Made by a program: the position numbers and the translations under genes
Notes under the pieces: model-generated
The model's database searches: none
What the model was told of the DNA's origin: nothing
The model's input: the letters and a program-made list of their open reading frames with translations, nothing else
Shown here: positions 6,565 through 14,901 of the stretch, piece after piece
How positions within the stretch are numbered: the stretch's first letter is position 1
Layout: every line of letters begins with the position of its first letter
IMG/VR virus record: IMGVR_UViG_3300048837_000207
Location: 1-58,797 of that record
DNA length: 58,797 nucleotides
Strand: one strand, 5' to 3'
Source: a virus

Positions 6565-8697
6565 ATGGCCGTACTTCCTGTTCCGCAGCCCGTAGGGGGC
6601 GGGGTCAACACCGGCAACCCCAATCGGGGACTGCTGCGCATCGTTTCCCCACAGGATCTGCAGCAGCAGGAGCGCCTCGCGTCGGAGGCTGCGGAGAAGC
6701 CTAACGACGACGCGCTTACCTCACAGCTTGCGTCACACATCCGCGCGCGAATGACCGAGATGCGGAACTTCCGCAATACGGAGCGCATCAGCGAGCGCCT
6801 GATCGACGCCCTGCGCTGCTACCGGGGCCAGTACGACCCCACGAAGCTGCAGGAAATCTCGAAGTTTGGCGGCAGTCAGGTCTACGCCCGCATCACCGGC
6901 ACCAAGTGCCGCGCCGCGACGGCCCTGCTCCGGGACGTATTCCTCGGCGGCGAGCGCCCGTGGGAGGTCGCACCGACGCCGGTCCCGACCATCCCGGACG
7001 ACATCACTGGCGCCATCGACCAGCTCGTCATGACCGAGGTCGTGGCGATGACCCAGATGGGGGCGCCACCGGATGAGGGGCAGATCGACGCTCGCCGCCG
7101 CCAGCTCAGGCAGCAGGCGGAGAAGGCGGCCAAGAAGCAGGCGAAGGACGAGGCGGCCCGCTCCACGGACAAGCTCGACGACATCCTTCGTGAGGGGAAC
7201 TTCTACGAGGCGTTCGCCGAGTTCCTCATCGACCTGCCGATTTTCCCGTTCGCCTGCATCAAGGGACCGGAGGTCCGGCGGGTGTCCCGCCTCAAGTGGG
7301 TAAACGGCAAGCCCCAGATGTCGCAGATCCCGCAGATGTTCTGGCGCCGGGTGTCGCCGTTCGATCTGTATTTCAGCCCCGGAGCCTCTGGCCCCCACGA
7401 GGCTGAGTTCGTCGAGCGCATCCGCCTGACCCGCTCCGACCTGCTGTCGGTGAAGGGCCTCCCCGGCTACCGGGACGACCAGATTGATCAGGTACTGGAG
7501 CGGTTCTCCGAGACCGGCTTCCGCGAGTGGTGGGACACGACCGACGCCGAGCGTGCCCGCATGGAGGACCGCGAGCGGTGGCCTCGCACACAGACTGGCC
7601 TCATCGACACTGCGGAGTTCCACGGATCGGTGCAGGGGTCTACCCTTATCGACTGGGGAATGCCCGCAGAGGATGTCCCTGACCCGCTTGCGGAGTACCG
7701 CATCACGGCGTGGCTGGTCGATCGCTTCGTCATCAAGGCCCAGATCAATCCGTCCCCGCGCCAGCGGCACCCGTACTACATGACCTCGTACGAGAAGGTC
7801 CCCGGCGCCATGATCGGCGAGGGCCTGCCGGACGTTCTCGACGACGTGCAGCAGGTGGTGAACGCCGCCCTGCGCAGCCTTGTGAACAACCTGTCGATCT
7901 CCAGTGGACCGCAGGTGGTCATCAACGACACCGTACTGCAGCCGGGAGAGGTCGATGACCTGTACCCGTGGAAGCGGTGGCACGTCAAATTCGACCCGAT
8001 GATCTCGGGGTCAACGAAGCCGATCGACTTCTACCAGCCGAATTCCAACGCGGATGTCCTGCTCAGCGTGTTCGAAAAGTTCAACGCGCTCGCGGACGAT
8101 GTCAGCTCGATCCCTCGTTACATGATGGGTAACGAGAAGGTGGGCGGCGCGGGCCGGACTGCTTCCGGTCTCGCCATGCTTATGGGCAATGCTGCGAAAA
8201 CTCTGCAGAACGTCGCCGCCACCGTGGATCGCGAGGTCATGGAGCCGCTGCTCTGTGACCTGTTCGACATGATCATGCTCACCAGCCCGGATGCGTTCCG
8301 TGGCGACGAGCAGATCGTCGTGAAGGGTGTAAACTACGCCCAGAAGCGCGAACAGGACCGGATGCGCCAGTTGGAGTTCCTGCAGCTCACCGGCAACCCG
8401 GTGGACCTGAACATCATCGGCATCCCCGGTCGTGCGAACGTCCTCCGCTCCGTGGCAAACAACCTCGGCCTCGACCACGAACGGGTCGTGCCGAGCGACG
8501 ACGATTTGCAGCAGATGATGGGAATGGGTCCTCCGGGCGCCCCCGGCCAGCCGCCGGGTGCCGCGCCGCCGGGGCAGACTCCAGCACCCAAGGACGAACG
8601 CGCTGGCCCCGAGAAGGCTCGACAGGAGCAGGGGACCGAGCAGATGTTCGCAGGCAATGGTCAGGCAGGTGGCGGGACACCCGCCGGAGGAAAGTGA
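6565..8697 (+). CDS. Portal (head-tail connector) protein
   Basis: A 710-residue protein at the usual portal position, followed by scaffold and capsid genes. The segment around QQVVNAALRSLVNNLSISSGPQVVIN and the later LADDVSSIPRYMMGN...RTASGLAMLMGNAAKTLQ (about residues 430-560) is typical of podovirus-type portal proteins, which form the dodecameric ring through which DNA enters and leaves. The C-terminus is Pro/Gly/Gln-rich and probably disordered. GAGGAG precedes the ATG. Confidence comes from size, order and this conserved core. Confidence 0.88.
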   Translation: MAVLPVPQPVGGGVNTGNPNRGLLRIVSPQDLQQQERLASEAAEKPNDDALTSQLASHIRARMTEMRNFRNTERISERLIDALRCYRGQYDPTKLQEISKFGGSQVYARITGTKCRAATALLRDVFLGGERPWEVAPTPVPTIPDDITGAIDQLVMTEVVAMTQMGAPPDEGQIDARRRQLRQQAEKAAKKQAKDEAARSTDKLDDILREGNFYEAFAEFLIDLPIFPFACIKGPEVRRVSRLKWVNGKPQMSQIPQMFWRRVSPFDLYFSPGASGPHEAEFVERIRLTRSDLLSVKGLPGYRDDQIDQVLERFSETGFREWWDTTDAERARMEDRERWPRTQTGLIDTAEFHGSVQGSTLIDWGMPAEDVPDPLAEYRITAWLVDRFVIKAQINPSPRQRHPYYMTSYEKVPGAMIGEGLPDVLDDVQQVVNAALRSLVNNLSISSGPQVVINDTVLQPGEVDDLYPWKRWHVKFDPMISGSTKPIDFYQPNSNADVLLSVFEKFNALADDVSSIPRYMMGNEKVGGAGRTASGLAMLMGNAAKTLQNVAATVDREVMEPLLCDLFDMIMLTSPDAFRGDEQIVVKGVNYAQKREQDRMRQLEFLQLTGNPVDLNIIGIPGRANVLRSVANNLGLDHERVVPSDDDLQQMMGMGPPGAPGQPPGAAPPGQTPAPKDERAGPEKARQEQGTEQMFAGNGQAGGGTPAGGK

Positions 8698-8698
8698 G

Positions 8699-8959
8699 AT
8701 GAAGCCAATGGTTCGTGTGTACGCCGACGGCGGCAAGATCGTGGAGCGGGAGTACGGCGGTAATCCGACGTTCGGAAAGGCTGTCGCGGCCAATTTCGGC
8801 GTCGGCGACGGCTACAGCTACCGTCCGAAGAAGGCCGAGAAGAAGGCCGCACCGAAGGCCGCACCGAAGGAGAAGCCGCGCGAGATCAACGTCGGCAACG
8901 CCGTCGCTGAGTTCGGCAACGTGATGGCCAAGCGCAAGGCTGCTCTGGACGAAACCTGA
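8699..8959 (+). CDS. Small Lys/Ala-rich hypothetical protein
   Basis: An 86-residue protein whose ATG lies just after the portal stop behind GGAGG. The N-terminal half is compact (VRVYADGGKIVEREYGGNP). The middle holds a lysine/alanine/proline run (KKAEKKAAPKAAPKEKPRE), which is probably a flexible DNA- or head-interacting linker. It lies between portal and scaffold, so a minor head protein is plausible. The family is not recognised. Confidence 0.6.
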   Translation: MKPMVRVYADGGKIVEREYGGNPTFGKAVAANFGVGDGYSYRPKKAEKKAAPKAAPKEKPREINVGNAVAEFGNVMAKRKAALDET

Positions 8960-9021
8960 GTCCTGTTGCAAACTGCACCGGACGGGCTGTAGACTTCAGT
9001 GAACGTGTGAGGAGTACGCAC

Positions 9022-9183
9022 ATGCAGAGCAAGTTTCTTGGGGACACGAAGGGCAATCGCGACCTGAACACCAACCGCTCGAAGGGCGGCGGTGGCAGCG
9101 GCGAGGGCCACGGCGGCAAGCCGAGTTCGAAGTTCATCGGTGAGACCAAGGGCAACCGCGATCTCCCGATCAAGCGGAGCTGA
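9022..9183 (+). CDS. 53-residue protein with a duplicated SKFxGxTKGNRDL motif
   Basis: ATG 9022 is preceded by GAGGAG and the frame ends in TGA at 9181-9183. The protein carries the same 13-residue motif twice: SKFLGDTKGNRDL at residues 3-15 and SKFIGETKGNRDL at residues 36-48. A glycine/serine linker of about 20 residues joins the copies. Such a two-headed small basic protein could bridge two copies of a partner, perhaps scaffold or capsid given its neighbours. The function is unknown. Confidence 0.6.
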   Translation: MQSKFLGDTKGNRDLNTNRSKGGGGSGEGHGGKPSSKFIGETKGNRDLPIKRS

Positions 9184-9185
9184 TC

Positions 9186-9380
9186 ATGAAGCAGTCGAAG
9201 GGGTCGAAGCAGATCAAGTGCGTGGACCTGTCCCGTCTGGACGGAGTTCGCGACGTTGCGCTCGGCCACAAGGCGACTGCTGAGCGGGCCGATCGGAACT
9301 ACTCGAAGAGCGACTACGTTCGTCGCCACGAGGAACACTCCGATGTGGCCGCACGCAACAAGCGGTGGGGGCTGGCCTGA
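9186..9380 (+). CDS. Small basic hypothetical protein
   Basis: A 64-residue protein that starts two bases after the previous stop and overlaps the next gene by 16 bp. It is rich in Lys, Arg and Asp with no hydrophobic segment, so it is soluble and possibly nucleic-acid or capsid associated. Tight packing in the head-gene run supports it being real. The family is not recognised. Confidence 0.5.
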   Translation: MKQSKGSKQIKCVDLSRLDGVRDVALGHKATAERADRNYSKSDYVRRHEEHSDVAARNKRWGLA

Positions 9381-9610
9381 AGCTCACTCCGCAGCAGATC
9401 GAGGCGCTTGTACGTCTGCGGGCATCCCCGGACTTCAAGCACTACGAGGAGGCCGTCCGGGAATACGAGGGCGAGCTGACTGAGAGGATGGTGAAGTCGC
9501 GCGATCGCGTGATGATCCATCAGGCGCAGGGCGGGATCGAAGCCTGCCGCGCACTCAGAGAGCTTGCAGACTCAGCTCCCGAGACGTTACGCAAGATGAC
9601 CGGCAAGTAG
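9365..9610 (+). CDS. Small helical hypothetical protein
   Basis: An 81-residue protein starting at GTG 9365. It is almost wholly helical by composition (QQIEALVRLRASPDFKHYEEAVREYEGELTERMVK), with charged heptad-like spacing. A later internal start is possible because the first four residues look unstructured. It sits just ahead of the scaffold gene with an 11-bp gap. A small head-assembly role fits the context; no family is recognised. Confidence 0.55.
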   Translation: MGAGLKLTPQQIEALVRLRASPDFKHYEEAVREYEGELTERMVKSRDRVMIHQAQGGIEACRALRELADSAPETLRKMTGK

Positions 9611-9620
9611 AGGAACACGC

Positions 9621-10664
9621 ATGAGTGCGCTCCCCAAGGCAGTACAGAAGCAGATCGCGGAGGCGAATCGCCTCGCCGAGCAGCTCAACCAGCAGAGGCT
9701 CGACGGACAGGCCCCGCCACCGGATGGAACTCCGGCTCCCGATCAGGGCGCTCCGCCGCCCGCTGCCGCCGACGGCCAGCCTACCCCGGCTGCCGCACCG
9801 GCTCCGGCCCCCGCCCCTGCTGATGGGTGGGAGCAGAAGTACAAGGTTCTGCAGGGGAAGTACAACGCGGAGGTTCCGCGCCTGCAGAGAACGGTGAACG
9901 AGCAGAGTACGGCCATCGGAGAGCTGCGACAGCAGTTGACGGCCACCCAGACGATGCTCGCTTCGCTTGGCCAGAGACAGGGTGCTGCCCCTGCCACCGC
10001 CGCTCCCGCGCCTGCGGGCGGCAAGCTGGTCAAAGACGAAGAGGTTCGCGAGTACGGCGAGGATCTGACCGACTACATTCGGCGCGTGGCGCAGGACGCC
10101 ATCATGCCGAAAGTCTCGGAGCAGATGCAGCCGATGAGGCAGCAGGTCGAGCAGGTTCGCAGCGTGGCCGGTCAGGTCATGCAGCGGTCGGCCCAGACCG
10201 ATCAGGGAAAGATGTTCGCTCTCCTCGACCGTGAAGTCGAAGGGTGGCAGCAGCAGAACGAGGACGGACAGTTCTTGGAGTGGCTGCAGCTTCCCGACAC
10301 CTACTCGGGCGTGAAGCGGATGGACCTCCTGAAGCAGGCGTACGAGCGTTACGACGGACCGCGAGTCGTGGCGTTTTTCAAGGGCTATCGGAACGAACAC
10401 GCAGTCGTCACACCGCCAGCCGCTGCTGCACCTTCGGGCGCACCACAGCGAAAGTTGGAAGAGTTTGTGGCCCCCGGCACCGCAAAGGCCGGGACGACTG
10501 TCACTCAGGACGGAGCCGGAAAGCGGATTTGGACGCAGGCCGAAATCAAGCAGTTCTACGATGACTGTGCTGCCGGTAAGTACCGCTCCCCCACGATGGT
10601 GGAACGGAAAAAGCAGATCGAGCAGGACATCTTCGCAGCATCGCGTGAAGGCCGGGTTCGCTAA
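9621..10664 (+). CDS. Capsid assembly scaffolding protein
   Basis: A 347-residue protein with an acidic/proline/alanine-rich N-terminus (residues 30-70) and a long coiled-coil centre (KYKVLQGKYNAEVPRLQRTVNEQS..., about residues 72-120). The helical segment EYGEDLTDYIRRVAQDAIMPKVSEQMQPMRQQVEQV comes next. The gene lies immediately before the major capsid gene. This composition and order match phage scaffolds that guide procapsid assembly and are then removed. No protease domain is fused to it. Confidence 0.78.
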   Translation: MSALPKAVQKQIAEANRLAEQLNQQRLDGQAPPPDGTPAPDQGAPPPAAADGQPTPAAAPAPAPAPADGWEQKYKVLQGKYNAEVPRLQRTVNEQSTAIGELRQQLTATQTMLASLGQRQGAAPATAAPAPAGGKLVKDEEVREYGEDLTDYIRRVAQDAIMPKVSEQMQPMRQQVEQVRSVAGQVMQRSAQTDQGKMFALLDREVEGWQQQNEDGQFLEWLQLPDTYSGVKRMDLLKQAYERYDGPRVVAFFKGYRNEHAVVTPPAAAAPSGAPQRKLEEFVAPGTAKAGTTVTQDGAGKRIWTQAEIKQFYDDCAAGKYRSPTMVERKKQIEQDIFAASREGRVR

Positions 10665-10698
10665 CCAGTTCTGATCTCCTTTAGGAGGAGCGACAGTC

Positions 10699-11679
10699 AT
10701 GGCTTACACAATTGGCACGGCATGGAGCGGCAACAACCAGTCTCCGGCCTACACCGGGATCTTCATCCCGACCCTCTGGAGCGGCAAGCTTCTGGAGAAG
10801 TTCTACGCGGCCACCGTCCTCGGTGCGATCGCCAACACGGACTACGAAGGCGAGATTCGCAATCAGGGCGACCTCGTCAAGATCCGTCAGCGTCCGACGA
10901 TCTCGATCGCCGACTACGAGGTCAACATGGACCTCGTCATTCAGCGTCCGTCGAGCAACCTCGTCGAGCTGAGCATCGACAAGGGCAAGTACTTCAACCT
11001 CGCCCTCGACGACGTGATGGAAGTGCAGGCCGACCTCGACCTGCTCAGCATCTGGGCGGAGGACGCCGCCGAGCAGATGAAGATCGCGATCGACACGGAA
11101 GTCCTCGACTACCTGTCCACCGAGACGCTGACGTCTGGGATGTTCGGCAACACTGCCGGTGTCATCTCGGGCGACATCCGTCTGGGCCTCCCCGGCAACC
11201 CGCTGTACCTCGGCAAGGTTGCCGCTGGCACGGGCGCGGGCGACAGCACGTCGAACGACCGCCTGATCACGGACGCGATCGTGGACTTCGGTCAGGTCCT
11301 CGACGAAGCCAACATCCCGGAGACGGGCCGCTGGCTGGTCATCCCGGCGTGGATGGCTGCGATGATCAAGAAGTCCGACCTGAAGGATGCGTCGATTGCC
11401 GGTGACGGTACGTCGATTCTCCGCAACGGTCGCCTCGGCATGATCGACCGCTTCACGCTGTACTACAGCAACCTGCTGCCGACGGCAGACGGCTACAGCT
11501 CCCAGACCTACGTGTACTTCGGCACGAACGCCGCACTGACGTTCGCCGCCCAGTTCACGAAGATGGAGACGCTGCGGTCCGAGCGTTCGTTCTCCAACCT
11601 CGTCCGTGGCCTGCAGGTCTACGGTCGCAAGCTGGTGAACACCGCTGCCTTCGGTCGCGCGGTGGTCGCGAAGGGCTAA
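10699..11679 (+). CDS. Major capsid protein
   Basis: A 326-residue protein behind a strong AGGAGGAG ribosome-binding site, after the scaffold and before a strong terminator. The sequence pattern (IFIPTLWSGKLLEKFYAATV, the GDLVKIRQRPTISIADY strand region, and the helix with DVMEVQADLDLLSIWAEDAAEQMKIAIDTEVL) is typical of HK97-fold capsid proteins of podovirus-like phages. Its codon use is among the most biased in the window (mostly C- or G-ending codons), as expected for the most abundant virion protein. Confidence 0.9.
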   Translation: MAYTIGTAWSGNNQSPAYTGIFIPTLWSGKLLEKFYAATVLGAIANTDYEGEIRNQGDLVKIRQRPTISIADYEVNMDLVIQRPSSNLVELSIDKGKYFNLALDDVMEVQADLDLLSIWAEDAAEQMKIAIDTEVLDYLSTETLTSGMFGNTAGVISGDIRLGLPGNPLYLGKVAAGTGAGDSTSNDRLITDAIVDFGQVLDEANIPETGRWLVIPAWMAAMIKKSDLKDASIAGDGTSILRNGRLGMIDRFTLYYSNLLPTADGYSSQTYVYFGTNAALTFAAQFTKMETLRSERSFSNLVRGLQVYGRKLVNTAAFGRAVVAKG

Positions 11680-11706
11680 CCCCTAGCGACGGTCTGTCAA
11701 GGACCA

Positions 11707-11740
11707 CCCCCGGCGGGGTAAAATCCGCCGGGGGTTTCTT
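11707..11740 (+). terminator. Rho-independent terminator after capsid gene
   Basis: A perfect 10-bp stem (CCCCCGGCGG at 11707-11716 with its complement at 11725-11734) around an 8-base loop is followed by TTTCTT. It lies 27 bases after the capsid stop. It probably sets capsid transcript levels above those of the tail genes by partial termination. Confidence 0.85.
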
Positions 11741-11752
11741 CAGGGGTTGCTC

Positions 11753-12109
11753 ATGGCCAAGACGTACCAGACTGCACTCGACGAGGCGCGGGAGATCCTT
11801 CAGGACACGGACAGCGACGATTATCGCTACTCCAACACCGTCCTCCTGAACATCCTCAATCGCGCCCTGCAGGAGCTTGGCCGCATCCGTCCGGATGCCT
11901 TCTGGACCACATTCTCGGTGGACGACATCGTCGTCCCCGAAGTCACGACCCTCGACCTCAGTACGACGTTCCCCCTCCCCATGCAGTTCTACCTGCCCGT
12001 GGTGAGCTTCATCGTCGCGTGGGCTGAAGTCCTCGATGACGAGTTCACGCAGGACGGTCGTGCGGGTATGCTGCTGGCACAGTTCAAGCAGCAGGTACTC
12101 TCACTGTGA
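11753..12109 (+). CDS. Head-tail adaptor-like protein
   Basis: A 118-residue protein. I chose ATG 11753 over an in-frame TTG two codons upstream. It is the first gene after the capsid terminator. The helical N-terminus (TALDEAREILQDTDSDDYRYSNTVLLNILNRALQELGRI) matches a common phage family found between capsid and tail genes (from memory, DUF6682-like), which attaches beneath the portal. Its stop overlaps the next GTG (GTGA). Confidence 0.6.
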   Translation: MAKTYQTALDEAREILQDTDSDDYRYSNTVLLNILNRALQELGRIRPDAFWTTFSVDDIVVPEVTTLDLSTTFPLPMQFYLPVVSFIVAWAEVLDDEFTQDGRAGMLLAQFKQQVLSL

Positions 12110-12726
12110 CCGCCGCAACCGCACTCTGGCTGAAGGACATCATCCCCCGCACCCCCGGCATCGTCCGGCAGGTCGCCAAGCGGGAGCTTATCCTCACCGC
12201 CCGCGAGTTCTACCGGGACTCGTATGCGTGGCGTGAGGTCGTCGAGTCCGTGTACTGGGATGACGGGCTGTTCGAGTTCGTCGTCCCGACTCCGTACATC
12301 TATGCGGAAGTCATTCAGGTCACGCAGGTGGAGGTCAACGGCCAGCCGCTGACGCCGAAGGTCGAGCGCCCCCTTGGCGATCGGCAGAACGGCACACCGA
12401 CGAGCTGGTTCCCCACCGGCCCGGACACGATCGAGATCTGGCCGACTCCGGAAATGTACGAGGACACACTGCGGATTCGCGTGGTGCTGATCCCGGATGT
12501 GGAGGCCACGGAGCTTCCAGACCTCGCGGCAGCGAAGCACTACGAGGCGCTGCTCGACGGCGTCCTCGGGCGCATCTACGCGCACCCGGCGAAGCCGTAC
12601 AGCAACCCGCAGCTCGGTGAGTACCATCTGCGGCGGTTCCGTAGCGCCATCGGTGCTGCGGCTGGAGAATTCAAGCAGGGCGGGTTTGCAGGCCAGAACT
12701 GGACCTTCCCGCGCTTCGGAAAGTAG
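12106..12726 (+). CDS. Head-tail connector/tail completion-like protein
   Basis: A 206-residue protein starting at GTG 12106 inside the preceding stop. It combines an N-terminal helix with a beta-rich middle (YAEVIQVTQVEVNGQPLTPKVERP and WFPTGPDTIEIWPTPE) and a helical C-terminus. This pattern resembles podovirus connector or adaptor proteins such as the tail-tubular A type. The gene order adaptor, connector, fibre supports this; no exact family was confirmed. Confidence 0.55.
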   Translation: MTAATALWLKDIIPRTPGIVRQVAKRELILTAREFYRDSYAWREVVESVYWDDGLFEFVVPTPYIYAEVIQVTQVEVNGQPLTPKVERPLGDRQNGTPTSWFPTGPDTIEIWPTPEMYEDTLRIRVVLIPDVEATELPDLAAAKHYEALLDGVLGRIYAHPAKPYSNPQLGEYHLRRFRSAIGAAAGEFKQGGFAGQNWTFPRFGK

Positions 12727-12735
12727 GAGTAGCCC

Positions 12736-14181
12736 GTGGCCGCACAGAAGTTCGCCAACAACGCCAGCTCGCTGCTGGCGGCATCCATCGACGACATTGA
12801 GACCAGCATTCAGGTGGATGCGGGGTACGGCGCCCTGTTCCCCAATCCGGGGGAGGGCGAGTACTTCGTCATTGCGCTGGAGAACGGCGCGGGCGACCTC
12901 GAAATCTGCAAGGTGACGGCCAGAGCCACCGACCTCTTCACTGTCGTGCGCGGGTGGGAGGACACCATTCCGCAGGCGTGGACCAACGGCGTCACCCGTA
13001 TCGAGCTGCGCAACACCGCTGGCTCGATGAGTGGTCTCGTCCAGAAGTCCGGCGACACGATGGAGGGCGACCTCCACATGGCTGGGCATTCCATCCATGA
13101 CGCCGTTCTGGAAGGCGAGACGGTCATCGAGGCCGGGGCGATCATCAAGGGCGCGACGATCACCAATGCCGCTGGCGACCTCGGCAACGCGATCACGATC
13201 CCGGACGACGGGCAGTCGCCGCCGCTGGTTGGCGGATCCTCGGTCCTGACCGTATCGTCTTTCGATCCCCAGTCGGTGTTCACCGCTGGCATGATCATGA
13301 TGTTCTACGGCGACGTGGGCGACATCCCGGACGGCTGGGCGCTGTGCGACGGCAACAACGGTCGCCCCGACCTGCGCAACAGGTTCATCGTCGGTGTCGG
13401 TTCCGACTACGTGCTGGGAGATGTCGGCGGCGATGACATCCTGACCGGCCTCGTGACGGCCTCTGGCGGTGCGGCAGGCGCTGCGACTGAGGAACATATC
13501 CTCACGATCGACGAAATTCCTTCGCACTCCCACACGTTCTCCACCCGTGGGTCGAACGCATCCTCGCAGGGCAACTCCCAGCGTGACTTCCCTCGAAGCT
13601 ACGATGAAAGCGATGCCACGACTGTGGAAAGCTGCGAAGTGGAGGCCGTCGGCGGCGGGCTTGGCCACTCGCATGCCATCGACATCGCGGCGCACACCCA
13701 CGATATCGCGGATCAGGACAACCGGCCCCCGTACTACGCGCTGTACTTCATCATCAAGGTCGATCCTTCTGGCGACTACGGTGGCGTCGGTGGGGGCAGC
13801 GGTGGCGATGGGTCGATGTACGACATGTACAACGAGGATGGCTGCACTGCCTACATCGGCGGGCAGGCGACCCTCATGGACGACGTTGCGATCGTCAGCG
13901 GGCTGATCCAGATCAACTGCTGCGCGTCGAACGTGTTCCGCATCCAGCTCTCGGAGAATGCCGAGCTGCTCGCGCCCAACAATCCGATCAGCGGACAGGT
14001 CATCAACATCATCGTCAAGAACTCGGCCAGCTACACGCTGACGTTCCCGTCGGTGTTCAAGTGGGCTGGCGGGTCTGCTCCAACGATCACGACCGGCGCT
14101 GGCGCGAAGGACATCATCTCCTGCCAGTACGACTCGGCGGATGATGTCTGGTACTGCTCCGTTCAGGCGGCGTTCGCATAA
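12736..14181 (+). CDS. Tail fibre/collar-domain protein
   Basis: A 481-residue protein starting at GTG 12736. The N-terminal 100 residues form a beta-rich attachment domain. The segment SGLVQKSGDTMEGDLHMAGHSIHDA then introduces a fibre shaft. The segment GDIPDGWALCDGNNGRPDLRNRFIVGVG (about residues 195-222) is the phage tail collar domain, and His-rich HSHTF and HSHAIDIAAHTHD motifs follow, as in metal-stabilised fibre tips. It is likely an adhesin that contacts the host surface. Its stop overlaps the next ATG (TAATG). Confidence 0.82.
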   Translation: MAAQKFANNASSLLAASIDDIETSIQVDAGYGALFPNPGEGEYFVIALENGAGDLEICKVTARATDLFTVVRGWEDTIPQAWTNGVTRIELRNTAGSMSGLVQKSGDTMEGDLHMAGHSIHDAVLEGETVIEAGAIIKGATITNAAGDLGNAITIPDDGQSPPLVGGSSVLTVSSFDPQSVFTAGMIMMFYGDVGDIPDGWALCDGNNGRPDLRNRFIVGVGSDYVLGDVGGDDILTGLVTASGGAAGAATEEHILTIDEIPSHSHTFSTRGSNASSQGNSQRDFPRSYDESDATTVESCEVEAVGGGLGHSHAIDIAAHTHDIADQDNRPPYYALYFIIKVDPSGDYGGVGGGSGGDGSMYDMYNEDGCTAYIGGQATLMDDVAIVSGLIQINCCASNVFRIQLSENAELLAPNNPISGQVINIIVKNSASYTLTFPSVFKWAGGSAPTITTGAGAKDIISCQYDSADDVWYCSVQAAFA

Positions 14182-14891
14182 TGTTCCCGACTTTTTTCCT
14201 TCCTGCTCCATCGGCGGCGATCGACCCGTCGATGATCATGCTGCTTCTGCATTTCGAAGAGACTTGGACCGACGGAACGTCCACCTACGTCGTCGATAGC
14301 AGTAGCTACGCGGCGGACGTATACATCACCAACGGGAGCCTCACTACCGCGCAACAGAAGTTTGGCAACAAGAGCTGGACCGCAGTGGGGAACTACGCAA
14401 ATGTCCGGCCCAAAAATTACGCCAGCGGCCAGTGGCGAGTCGATAACAGAGACTGGTGCATGGAGGGGTGGTTCAGGCATCCGTCTGGTGATTTCGGTGC
14501 GGGCATGTTCTTCACGATTGGCCATCCGAGTTTCGTTGATCGGATGATCTGCAGCTTCGAGAGCGGGAATAATGTCTACGTCAGGCAGTGGCAGGCCAGT
14601 TCTCCTGCTTGGGTCCTTGCTGGAACTTTCCCTGTCGATACGTGGTTCCACTTTGCTGTCGTGAGGTATTCTGGCAAGGTGAAAATGTACATCAACGGAG
14701 TACTGCAGCAGGAGACTGCGGCGGATGCTTTTGTCTGTGCGCAAGAAAGCCCCCAGCTTGAGATCGTCGGCAACATCGGTAATCTCTGGGACTACCCCTC
14801 TGGGTATATCGACGAAGTACGGATCGTGATGGGGGACGCCGTGTACTACGGCGAATTCGACCCGCCGACTGCAGCGTTCCCGGATCCTTGA
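14181..14891 (+). CDS. LamG/concanavalin-like fibre protein
   Basis: A 236-residue protein in the laminin-G/concanavalin A lectin pattern. LLLHFEETWTDG is followed by FGNKSWTAVGNYA, then the strand WCMEGWFRHPSG, then WFHFAVVRYSGKVKMYINGVLQQ, and finally GYIDEVRIVMGDAVYYGEFDPP. These jelly-roll domains bind sugars in many tail fibres. It starts one base inside the preceding collar-protein stop, so the two are probably made together as parts of one adhesion apparatus. Confidence 0.72.
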   Translation: MFPTFFLPAPSAAIDPSMIMLLLHFEETWTDGTSTYVVDSSSYAADVYITNGSLTTAQQKFGNKSWTAVGNYANVRPKNYASGQWRVDNRDWCMEGWFRHPSGDFGAGMFFTIGHPSFVDRMICSFESGNNVYVRQWQASSPAWVLAGTFPVDTWFHFAVVRYSGKVKMYINGVLQQETAADAFVCAQESPQLEIVGNIGNLWDYPSGYIDEVRIVMGDAVYYGEFDPPTAAFPDP

Positions 14892-14901
14892 GGGCTGATT
14901 C

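Noticed and set aside
8966-8995. TTGCAA with TAGACT 18 bp downstream before the 53-residue gene
   Set aside because: Both boxes are weak and the gap is only 62 bp in a continuous operon.
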